Shown in pieces: positions 1-5,735 of a stretch of 5,843 nt of DNA. A model generated the notes under the pieces. That model had not been told where the DNA came from. It worked only from the letters and a program-made list of their open reading frames with translations, and did no database searches. The stretch's first letter is position 1, and each line of letters starts with the position of its first letter. A program made the position numbers and the translations under genes. Source of the DNA: an uncultured Clostridium sp. (lineage in GTDB: Bacteria > Bacillota > Clostridia > Clostridiales > Clostridiaceae); contig NZ_CAKVKB010000174.1 of the NCBI RefSeq assembly GCF_934754915.1, positions 1-5,843 of the forward strand, given 5' to 3'.

Positions 1-3
1 TCT

Positions 4-15
4 GAAATGCATTTC
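4..15. repeat. 12-bp perfect palindrome
   Basis: GAAATGCATTTC is its own reverse complement. It lies in the non-coding 3' flank of the visible operon, at the window edge. It could be half of a larger structure, a protein-binding site or chance; nothing nearby decides this. Confidence 0.3.
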
Positions 16-41
16 TGCAATTCATTCATAAATCTTTTATT

Positions 42-128
42 TTAGACTTGACTTTTAATAGTTAGTCTTTCTTTTAATACCACATTTCAACACACTACGA
101 TGACAACCTTGTTGCTGTCTTTTACCAT
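42..128 (-). pseudogene. Possible interrupted N-terminal stub of a rhamnosyltransferase-like GT2
   Basis: An ATG at 126-128, about 11 nt after a GAGAGG site, opens MVKDSNKVVIVVC and then meets TGA (87-89). The same frame continues NVVLKERLTIKSQV to TAA (42-44). Reading through the TGA gives V-V-I-V-V-C-[stop]-N-x-x-L-K-E-x-x-T-x-x-S. This resembles the N-terminus of rhamnosyltransferase-type GT2 proteins (V-V-V-V-x-Y-N-x-x-L-x-E-S-x-T-x-x-S), with the stop where Tyr is expected. The frame is also open upstream to 215, directly behind the TAA of the preceding GT2, and reads lysine/glutamate-rich there. The rest of a GT2 would lie outside the window, and a further stop precedes the edge. The match is short and by eye; chance is a real possibility. 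Confidence 0.25.
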
Positions 129-215
129 ACGTGCATGCCCTCTCAAAATCAACCATACATTTTTTAGATTTTCTTTTTCCTCTTTAATTTCTCGAAAGTC
201 GTAATACAGCAAAAA

Positions 216-1109
216 TTATAAGCTATTGTTTATCTTTTCAACTCCACCAACAATATAATGTTGTTTTTTAAAAATAAAATTATTAATCACTTTTAGATAT
301 TTTATGATCATACAGAGTATTAAAAAGATACCAGATAATAATATTTTATTTTCGCCTGCTACCTTTCTTTTCAACATTTGTATAATTCCCAATATTGCAG
401 ATGATATTGAAAAAACAAACGCAATTTTGTCACATATAGAAGTAAAAATCAAAATCACATTTACCGCTAAATTCTTTCTGTAAAAAACATTAAGATTATA
501 ATTCATATTATACGGTACAAAAGAAATTGATGTTACCTTTAACCCTGATGAAGCATACGCAATTTGTCTAAACGGGATGTCAATATTCATTGCGTTCACT
601 CGATTAATCGCCCTTCTAGAAACCAATCGAAAACTTTCAGTTCTCATATTAACAATATTTTCATTCTCACGCTTCAATAACCAATAAAATAATTTAGAAC
701 TCCACCGTCCTTTCAGATATGGGGCTGCACTGGTTACATCAAAACCCTCCAATTCTTTTCGATAAACTTGCATTACCATATCCCAATCGAAATCCATGTT
801 AATACAATCAAATTCATACACAAAATCCCCGATGCTCAGATCTATTCCCGCATTCATTGCCAATTCAACACCATGAAAAAAACTCAACGAGATTAAATTC
901 ACAGCATTATCCACCTTCTCTTTTTTTAGAACATCTTTAATTATATTAATACTATTATCCGTAGAATTATCATCAACACACACTATTTCAAATTCTTTAA
1001 AATTTTCATTAAGCACTCCTAATAATCCGTTAATAAATTTTCCAATATTTCTTTCATCATTATGAATATACACTACCGCCGATACAAAATTACTTTCTTT
1101 ATTTCCCAA
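216..1109 (-). CDS. DPM1-like family 2 glycosyltransferase with two C-terminal membrane helices
   Basis: The 297-residue protein has the GT2 start FVSAVVYIHNDERNIGKFI (8-26) and the nucleotide loop CVDDNSTDNS (44-53). SFFHGVELAMNAGID (76-90) corresponds to the G-x-x-x-A-x-x-x-G-I element. After G-D-F-V (94-97) comes E-F-D-C-I-N (99-104), where a D-x-D metal motif is expected, so that motif is degenerate. FRLVSRRAIN (160-169) matches the usual R-L-[FV]-[SN]-R-x segment. Two membrane helices follow (about 215-245 and 257-275). The enzyme probably works at the cytosolic face, either on polyprenyl phosphate or as a transferase for a lipid-linked glycan. Translation starts at TTG with a strong ribosome site. 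It lies 32 nt after the FAD gene and is last in the visible operon. The stop is TAA at 216-218. Reduced or altered activity is possible given the missing first Asp. Confidence 0.82.
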   Translation of the reverse strand: MGNKESNFVSAVVYIHNDERNIGKFINGLLGVLNENFKEFEIVCVDDNSTDNSINIIKDVLKKEKVDNAVNLISLSFFHGVELAMNAGIDLSIGDFVYEFDCINMDFDWDMVMQVYRKELEGFDVTSAAPYLKGRWSSKLFYWLLKRENENIVNMRTESFRLVSRRAINRVNAMNIDIPFRQIAYASSGLKVTSISFVPYNMNYNLNVFYRKNLAVNVILIFTSICDKIAFVFSISSAILGIIQMLKRKVAGENKILLSGIFLILCMIIKYLKVINNFIFKKQHYIVGGVEKINNSL

Positions 1110-1117
1110 CTTTCTTT

Positions 1118-1124
1118 CTCCCTT
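1118..1124 (-). promoter_or_regulatory. Ribosome binding site supporting the TTG start of the membrane-anchored GT2 gene
   Basis: The minus strand reads AAGGGAG 8 nt before a TTG at 1107-1109. The first in-frame ATG is far inside the protein (Met85), after the essential GT2 nucleotide-binding loop, so the TTG is the only sensible start. Confidence 0.75.
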
Positions 1125-1141
1125 CCAAATATATTCTATAT

Positions 1142-2260
1142 TTACATTAGCACTTCATCCAAATCATATACAGTATTAATCTTTCCTGATAAAACGCTAA
1201 TGAAAGTAGGGTTTTCACTATATTTTTTTATCACGGTTGGTCTAGAATCATCAATTTCAGAAGCTTTTAATATGGGTTTCATTGAAAACAACGATTTTTC
1301 ATATTTAAATCCCATTTCATCCTTTATATATTTTTTAGCCATGCTTGACATATAAGTCCATGCTGTTTGTGGCTTATTAGAACACAAATTGCAATTTCCA
1401 AGTTGTTTATAAGAACAATAATGCTCATTTCCATTTTGACATTTAAATATAGGATATTCATCATAACTTGTTTCGTGGGGTGTAAAAGTAACCGATGTTA
1501 ATGAATGATAACCCGTTTTCCCAAATGGCATAATTGAAAAAAATGGACCATCCATTACCGTTATTCCCTTATTTTTTAAATCGCCATTTACAGAACACAA
1601 AATAATTTCACATAACTCATATTTTATTTCAAATTTCTCATAACCAATCAGATTTAATATTTGATTAACAGATGCATACGTTGCATTTAGTAAAAACTGC
1701 GTTTCGTACTCTCGTCCATCAATCGAAGAAACAATATACTCATTCTCTTTTTTCTCAATTTTTTTTATTCTAAATCCATATATTACATCAATATTTTTTC
1801 TTTTATCTATTTCCTTTAAAAAATAATCTTCCAATAGCTTCACATCGTATGTATATTCCGTAGTTAAAAAAGCACCATCACACATTCCTCTTTTAAAATA
1901 AACATTAGGATTCAGTTCTTGACATTTTATATTTACAGTATCACAAAATTTTTTAAATTGTTCTGCTGTTGTCCAGGAAAAATTTTGTGATGTTGCATAT
2001 ATTTGGTCAAACCGTTCATGTATACTAAATCCATATTCCTCACAAAATCTATCAAAATAGTGAGCTGATTTTATAGCAGTGGAAAAAGAACGCGGATAGT
2101 GATACCCCATATGCACTCGGGCCTGATTTACATACGTAGCTCTCGAAAAAGGTTCTTTATCATATTCTAAAACCAAAACTTTTTCATCTTTTTTCCCACA
2201 AAATGTAGCCGCATAAAGACCATATAGACCAGCTCCTATTATGATACGATCATATTTCAT
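1142..2260 (-). CDS. FAD-dependent oxidoreductase, DAO family
   Basis: The 372-residue protein begins with an FAD-binding Rossmann motif YDRIIIGAGLYGLYAA (3-18, GxGxxG) and ends strand two with the ribose-binding acid in VLVLEYD (28-34). NQARVHMGYHYPRS (45-58) resembles the conserved segment after the dinucleotide fold in DAO (D-amino-acid-oxidase-like) proteins. FLLNATYASVNQIL (189-202) corresponds to the second FAD contact, and the C-terminal RPTVIKKY...VLSGKINTVYDLDEVL (340-371) to the closing FAD segment. No signal peptide is visible, so it is probably cytosolic. Four cysteines at 274, 282, 290 and 293 (C-X7-C-X7-C-X2-C) form a possible metal or Fe-S site. It is translationally coupled to the SDR, so a joint modification of a sugar or its substituent is likely. 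Substrate is unknown; UDP-galactopyranose mutase was considered, but its signature motifs are not evident. Confidence 0.82.
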   Translation of the reverse strand: MKYDRIIIGAGLYGLYAATFCGKKDEKVLVLEYDKEPFSRATYVNQARVHMGYHYPRSFSTAIKSAHYFDRFCEEYGFSIHERFDQIYATSQNFSWTTAEQFKKFCDTVNIKCQELNPNVYFKRGMCDGAFLTTEYTYDVKLLEDYFLKEIDKRKNIDVIYGFRIKKIEKKENEYIVSSIDGREYETQFLLNATYASVNQILNLIGYEKFEIKYELCEIILCSVNGDLKNKGITVMDGPFFSIMPFGKTGYHSLTSVTFTPHETSYDEYPIFKCQNGNEHYCSYKQLGNCNLCSNKPQTAWTYMSSMAKKYIKDEMGFKYEKSLFSMKPILKASEIDDSRPTVIKKYSENPTFISVLSGKINTVYDLDEVLM

Positions 2261-2261
2261 A

Positions 2262-3191
2262 TTAGCATTCTCCTCTTTGCATTAAAACAAATCTTTTCAG
2301 ATCATCTAAAATTACTCCTTTTGAACATATATACCCATTTGCGCCTTTAAATGCCCGATCATACTTTGTTTTTAGATTATACATGATGGGATGCTCTGAA
2401 ATCTGATTTTCAAAAACTGTATTATCCACAAATTCACATAACTCCGCCGCTGAGATAGGCTCTGTGACAATATTTAAAATTTTTATATTATTTTTTAAAG
2501 CAACCATAATATGTTGATATAAATATTTTAAATTATAAAACTGATATTCAGCTCGAGAATCGGTAAAATTAATTGCGTCAATATTAAAATTTTTCAATAC
2601 TGTCTTAACATTTCTCCGCTCTGCCTCGGTCAAATTCCTACACTCATAATATCCATTTCCTGCATTCGTATAAGTGTCATATATAGCTGGAAATTCTATA
2701 GCAATATTCTCAATTACATTGTTTTTTAACATTGGTGGAATATGATATATTAAATCATATATGAAATTTTTCTTAATATTTATCCCATATAAAGCCGGAA
2801 GTCTAATAATTAAATAATCCTCTATATTATTAATAACCCATTGTTCTAATTCATATCTGTGTCTCCCATATGCATGCAATTTTTCAATATTGATTTCATA
2901 ATTTTCATTATGCCCATTCAAGTCAGAATACACATCAACAGATGAAATAAGCACTGTTTTTTTTGCTTCAATTCTTTTTATATTTTCAACCGCACTATCT
3001 ATAATTTTTTCATCCTCATCCGGTTGGTAATTTGCCCAAAATTTTGTTCCTGTGACCCCTGCATATATCATCAAATCCGGTTTAATCCCATATGCACCTT
3101 TAATATTTTTAGAATTAAACACTCTGTCAAATTTCCCCATTTCCTTTAAATTACTTCCCACAAAACCTGTATGTCCAATTAGTATATCCAC
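2262..3191 (-). CDS. NAD(P)-dependent epimerase/dehydratase family protein (atypical extended SDR)
   Basis: The 309-residue protein opens with a Rossmann strand and G-H-T-G-F-V-G (6-12). AGVTGTKFWAN follows (44-54), then SSVDVY (83-88), YGRHRYELE (108-116), RLPALYG (130-136), KKNFIYDLI (140-148), YQFYNL (216-221) and LNIVTEPI (239-246). The order is that of a subgroup of extended SDRs recognisable by a K-[FW]-W-A-N segment, seen in glycan clusters, whose reaction I cannot name. At the YxxxK position the sequence is Y108-G-R-H-R112, so Arg replaces the usual catalytic Lys; I believe this subgroup often has Arg there. The start is GTG. Its final codons contain the ribosome site of the FAD oxidoreductase gene, whose ATG is 1 nt beyond this stop, so the two proteins are probably made together and may act on one substrate. 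It is probably cytosolic. Confidence 0.82.
   Translation of the reverse strand: MDILIGHTGFVGSNLKEMGKFDRVFNSKNIKGAYGIKPDLMIYAGVTGTKFWANYQPDEDEKIIDSAVENIKRIEAKKTVLISSVDVYSDLNGHNENYEINIEKLHAYGRHRYELEQWVINNIEDYLIIRLPALYGINIKKNFIYDLIYHIPPMLKNNVIENIAIEFPAIYDTYTNAGNGYYECRNLTEAERRNVKTVLKNFNIDAINFTDSRAEYQFYNLKYLYQHIMVALKNNIKILNIVTEPISAAELCEFVDNTVFENQISEHPIMYNLKTKYDRAFKGANGYICSKGVILDDLKRFVLMQRGEC
2270..2276 (-). promoter_or_regulatory. Ribosome binding site inside the end of the SDR gene
   Basis: AGAGGAG on the minus strand lies within the last codons of the SDR gene and 9 nt before the ATG (2258-2260) of the FAD oxidoreductase. The one-base gap between stop and start means terminating ribosomes can re-initiate, giving coupled translation. 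Confidence 0.75.
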
Positions 3192-3202
3192 AAATCATCT
3201 AG

Positions 3203-3209
3203 CTCCCCT
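3203..3209 (-). promoter_or_regulatory. Ribosome binding site supporting the GTG start of the SDR gene
   Basis: The minus strand reads AGGGGAG here, 11 nt before a GTG at 3189-3191. The nearby ATG at 3196-3198 is in a different frame and closes soon. The Rossmann strand DILIGHTGFVG begins directly after the GTG, so the GTG is the start. Confidence 0.7.
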
Positions 3210-3246
3210 AAATCAGCTATTTACGAGTTTTCTATATTATTAAAAT

Positions 3247-4050
3247 TTACTCTACGCAATTACTTTCACTACTCTTTCTATAAATTCCCCAAATAAATTT
3301 GGCAAATTTCTTAGGCCAGAATTTTTGAAACATTTCTAATTCTTCAGAATCACGAATATGATTTTTAATCACTTCCGATGTTAAAGATGCTTCATGAATC
3401 CGATGTCCCATTAATATTTTATCACAATAAATGAATTCCCCTTTCATTTTCGAAATTTTTTCCCATGCATCCCAATCTAAAACGCTCTTATATTCATCCG
3501 TAAATATCGGATTAAAAATCCTTTCTTTATTAAATGTAACAGCGGGACAACAAATAGGAGAACCTATTGATAATATTCTTCTTCTTAGCCATCTCATTTT
3601 AGAAAATACATGTATTTTTAGAGGGCATAATAAAATTCGTTTTACCCGCAATAATTGATTTTTATCTACACGCTTCTCGTTTCTCAATTCAAAATAATTG
3701 GAAAAAAATATTAATATATCAGAACCCTTATTGCATTTCTTTAAAAGCCATTCTACATACTCATCACCATATATATCATCTTGATGGCATATAGTTACCA
3801 ACTTTGTTTCTGCACTCTCATATGCAAAATTCCAATCTTCAACTATACCAACTTCCCTCCTCTTATTCACGACTAAAATAATACCATATTTTTCAGCTAA
3901 AGATCGAATATATGAATTTACCGTCGATGTAGTCATAATAACCTTGCTTTTAACAGTTTGATTCATAACCGACTTTATACATTCTTCTAAATATATACTC
4001 TCTCCATACGCACACACAACAAATGTATGATCTTTTTCACTATAATACAT
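3247..4050 (-). CDS. Family 2 glycosyltransferase (GT-A), polysaccharide assembly
   Basis: This 267-residue protein starts with the GT2 strand HTFVVCAYGESIYLEECIKSV (8-28), in which A-Y-G-E-S replaces the usual P-x-Y-N. It carries the metal-binding H-Q-D-D (89-92) after the LVTI strand, a G-S-P-I acceptor-side segment (163-166), the catalytic-base region L-D-W-D-A-W-E-K (191-198) and a late H-R-x-H-E-A-S (216-222). This is the usual layout of soluble glycan-chain-extending transferases acting on lipid-linked intermediates at the inner membrane face. There are no membrane helices; the C-terminus is basic and aromatic (KFWPKKFAKFIWGIYRK), a possible membrane-surface contact. The ATG is preceded by AAGGGGAG (4063-4070) at a rather long 12-nt spacing. 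A second ATG at 4058-4060 is in another frame and runs into a stop. Donor and linkage are unknown. Confidence 0.85.
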   Translation of the reverse strand: MYYSEKDHTFVVCAYGESIYLEECIKSVMNQTVKSKVIMTTSTVNSYIRSLAEKYGIILVVNKRREVGIVEDWNFAYESAETKLVTICHQDDIYGDEYVEWLLKKCNKGSDILIFFSNYFELRNEKRVDKNQLLRVKRILLCPLKIHVFSKMRWLRRRILSIGSPICCPAVTFNKERIFNPIFTDEYKSVLDWDAWEKISKMKGEFIYCDKILMGHRIHEASLTSEVIKNHIRDSEELEMFQKFWPKKFAKFIWGIYRKSSESNCVE

Positions 4051-4102
4051 AAACTGCCATTTCTCCCCTTAAAATCAATATAGAAACAATGGGGCTACTG
4101 AA

Positions 4103-4459
4103 TTATTTTTTCAAATTCATTATTACTATTCCCAAAATAATAATGACTGCGCCAATTATCATGTTTAAAGTTAATTTTTCCTTTAAAATAATAATGGCTG
4201 AAATCATAATCAAAATATTAACAATTCCTGCTACAATAGGAATTATCACTCCTAAATCAAATTTTGTGATTACTCCCATATACAATATAAAACTCATTCC
4301 ATAACAAAATAATCCCACAATTACATACCATGATATTGGCATATCAATAATAGGAAGAACTGCCTTTGCCAGTTCACTATGATTACCACCATATTTAATT
4401 AACGTTAAACCTGAAACCGAAAATAATATATATATACCACATAACAAATACTTACTCAT
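4103..4459 (-). CDS. Small four-helix EamA/SMR-like membrane protein, probable lipid-linked sugar flippase
   Basis: The 118-residue protein has four membrane helices (about 4-22, 42-64, 69-92 and 98-116) and the family hallmark EKLTLNMIIGAVIIILGI (94-111) near the C-terminus. That places it in the drug/metabolite transporter superfamily at half-EamA or SMR size. The first helix has no acidic residue where EmrE-type multidrug pumps carry their essential Glu14, which argues against a proton-coupled drug exporter. It fits ArnE/ArnF-like proteins, which flip undecaprenyl-phosphate sugars. Location next to a DPM1-like GT2 and DUF2304 supports this. At this size it must act as a homo- or hetero-oligomer, and no second copy is in the window. 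The ATG has only a weak GGGA element about 11 nt upstream; the gap to the DUF2304 stop is 23 nt. Function is inferred from size, motif and neighbours. Confidence 0.8.
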   Translation of the reverse strand: MSKYLLCGIYILFSVSGLTLIKYGGNHSELAKAVLPIIDMPISWYVIVGLFCYGMSFILYMGVITKFDLGVIIPIVAGIVNILIMISAIIILKEKLTLNMIIGAVIIILGIVIMNLKK

Positions 4460-4482
4460 ACTACAAACATTCCCATTCTTTT

Positions 4483-4815
4483 TTATTTTTCGTTTTCTCT
4501 AATTGCAATCTCTTCTACTAAATTCTTCACTTTTTCTTCAAGAAAAGAAACACGTATAGTAAGCATAAATGTTCTCAATAGCAGCAAAAATATAACCACA
4601 AGATAAACAAAATTAACTGGTGACTGTATTCCCACAATTTCTGCCAAAAATATAGCAATTCCCGGAAATACACCTATAACCATTAGCACAAAAGAAAAAA
4701 CTATCCAAAAAAAGGCATCCATGACCTGTAATTGGGATTTTTTTAATTTTCTTGCAATATATAAAAATGTCAATATAGAAACGACAATCAATGTAATTCT
4801 CAAAAAATTAGACAT
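4483..4815 (-). CDS. DUF2304 family membrane protein
   Basis: This 110-residue protein has three predicted membrane helices (about 5-22, 36-58 and 67-88). A short amphipathic C-terminal segment follows, with the SFLEEKVKNLVEEIAI pattern (90-105), likely a coiled coil in the cytosol. The F-W pair (36-37), P51, the G-I-Q-S-P-V-N loop (62-68) and the S-x-L-E-x-K-V-x-x-L tail match DUF2304 as I know it. That family is usually found directly beside DPM1-like GT2 genes in glycan clusters, and its biochemical role is not established. The ATG is 3 nt after the GT2 stop, and its AAGGTG site (4822-4827) lies in the last codons of that gene, which implies translational coupling. A role as membrane partner of the upstream GT2 is inference. 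Confidence 0.85.
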   Translation of the reverse strand: MSNFLRITLIVVSILTFLYIARKLKKSQLQVMDAFFWIVFSFVLMVIGVFPGIAIFLAEIVGIQSPVNFVYLVVIFLLLLRTFMLTIRVSFLEEKVKNLVEEIAIRENEK

Positions 4816-4818
4816 AAA

Positions 4819-5511
4819 TTACACCTTCTTTCTAAACCACTGCACGACAAGAATTGAAGCACACATATGAAACATATATTTAATTCCATTTGCTAAATTT
4901 AAATAACTTTCTCCAGCAATCCTATCGTTCATGACAACTTGACATTCCCCCACCTTAGCCTTGCATCTTAAAAGAAAGGCGATTGTATCTGGCTCCGGTC
5001 CATAATTCATCTGCGTCGCAAACTTCTCAATCATTTTTTTGTTAAATAACCTCATACCAGATGTTGGATCACTTATTCTTTTTCCTGTGGTTAAATAAAT
5101 ACAAATGTTCAACAAGTTATTCCCCACCATCCTTAAACTATGAGGTCTTTTCCTCTCTACAAATCTTGAACCAATGATTACATCCAAATTCTCCCTCTCA
5201 GCTTTTTCAACCATATCCACTATGTATTCAGGATTATGTTGCCCATCTCCATCTAACTGTGTCACATAATCATAATTATGTTTATATGCATACTTCATCC
5301 CAGCCTGAAAAGCACCTGCTAGTCCAAGATTAATTGGAAGATCAATCAGATTATATCCATTCTTTTTACATATTCTTGCGGTATCATCTTTTGAGCCATC
5401 ATTTATAACTACATAATCATACTGTAAATAATTATTCTTTAAATTGTCTACAACTCTTTCTATATTCTCAGCCTCATTATAAGCTGGAATGACAATTAGT
5501 AAGCGATTCAT
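4819..5511 (-). CDS. DPM1-like family 2 glycosyltransferase (polyprenyl-phosphate sugar synthase type)
   Basis: The 230-residue protein is a complete GT-A fold GT2 enzyme of the dolichol-phosphate mannosyltransferase type. These enzymes transfer a sugar from a nucleotide donor to polyprenyl phosphate on the cytosolic face of the membrane. Motifs in order: IPAYNEAENI (residues 8-17), INDGS nucleotide-binding loop (36-40), NLGLAGAFQAG (61-71), metal-binding DGDGQH (87-92), GSRF (114-117), SDPTSGMRLFN (147-157) and a late R-x-x-G-x-S (197-202). It lacks the C-terminal multi-helix membrane domain of GtrB/ArnC proteins and ends just after a short hydrophobic stretch (about 213-224), like the minimal DPM1 class. 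The ATG follows an AAGGTG site by 8 nt. The stop is 3 nt from the next start, so it is co-transcribed with the DUF2304 gene. The donor sugar cannot be read from sequence. Confidence 0.88.
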   Translation of the reverse strand: MNRLLIVIPAYNEAENIERVVDNLKNNYLQYDYVVINDGSKDDTARICKKNGYNLIDLPINLGLAGAFQAGMKYAYKHNYDYVTQLDGDGQHNPEYIVDMVEKAERENLDVIIGSRFVERKRPHSLRMVGNNLLNICIYLTTGKRISDPTSGMRLFNKKMIEKFATQMNYGPEPDTIAFLLRCKAKVGECQVVMNDRIAGESYLNLANGIKYMFHMCASILVVQWFRKKV

Positions 5512-5525
5512 TTTCTGTTCACCTT

Positions 5526-5540
5526 ATCCATTTTATGGAT
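5526..5540 (-). promoter_or_regulatory. Small hairpin abutting the ribosome binding site of the DPM1-like GT2 gene
   Basis: On the transcribed (minus) strand the sequence reads AUCCAU-AAA-AUGGAU, a perfect 6-bp stem with a 3-nt loop. Its 3' arm ends exactly where the AAGGTG Shine-Dalgarno element (5520-5525) begins, 8 nt before the ATG at 5509-5511. A stem next to, but not covering, the ribosome site could mark a processing site or protect a 5' end. It has no U-run, so it is not an intrinsic terminator. It may be a chance palindrome in AT-rich DNA. Confidence 0.3.
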
Positions 5541-5559
5541 CTTAACAATACATAGGCAA

Positions 5560-5646
5560 CTATTTTATCAATATATTATCCCCAATAAAAGTAATCACGA
5601 AATTTATACTAATTATTCCCACTCCGCCGAGGACAAATTACTTCAT
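5560..5646 (-). pseudogene. Possible decayed GtrA-like membrane protein stub
   Basis: Within the gap between the epimerase end and the next gene, an ATG at 5644-5646 is followed by AAG and then a TAA stop (5638-5640). The same frame then stays open for 25 codons, reading FVLGGVGIISINFV, then ITFIGDNILIK, to TAG at 5560-5562. An AAGG stretch lies about 11 nt before the ATG. The peptide resembles the first helix of GtrA-family proteins (F-x-L-V-G-G-x-x-x-x-I-N-F-x-V-T). GtrA genes commonly neighbour DPM1-like glycosyltransferases of the kind encoded just downstream. It also partly resembles the final helix of GtrB-type transferases (LGGVQLIS-like). The match is short and by eye, so chance is a serious alternative. 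Confidence 0.25.
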
Positions 5647-5735
5647 GCTGATCCCATCCTTACGAGAAGCACCGAACTTATTGCTGTTGTCCTAACAGAT
5701 AAAATCAACTGTCACCAACCAAAAATATTCTTTTT

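Noticed and set aside
1..29. Possible start of another minus-strand gene (ATG at 27-29 reading MNELQKCIS)
   Set aside because: There is no good ribosome site before it and only nine codons are visible, so it cannot be supported.
1062..1355. Plus-strand open frame of 97 codons
   Set aside because: It overlaps the GT2 start and the end of the FAD oxidoreductase gene on the opposite strand, has no recognisable domain, and its hydrophobic appearance is a by-product of AT-rich antisense sequence.
3052..3243. Plus-strand open frame of 63 codons
   Set aside because: It is antisense to the N-terminus of the SDR, whose Rossmann motif is clear, and has no domain.
3431..3658. Plus-strand open frame of 75 codons
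   Set aside because: It lies wholly antisense to a well-supported GT2 gene.
4089..4304. Plus-strand hydrophobic open frame of 71 codons
   Set aside because: It is antisense to the EamA/SMR-like gene; the Ile-rich translation mirrors the membrane helices on the true strand.
4103..4459. Reading the small transporter as an SMR multidrug efflux pump
   Set aside because: There is no acidic residue in the first helix where EmrE-type pumps need Glu14, and the neighbours are glycan genes.
5541..5640. A promoter for the GT2/DUF2304/transporter module
   Set aside because: Several TATAAT-like hexamers occur on the minus strand, but none has a convincing TTGACA-like partner at proper spacing; AT-richness makes such hits expected.
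5684..5698. CTGTT/AACAG hairpin in the upstream gap
   Set aside because: Only five base pairs with a five-base loop and no U-run; expected by chance in AT-rich DNA.
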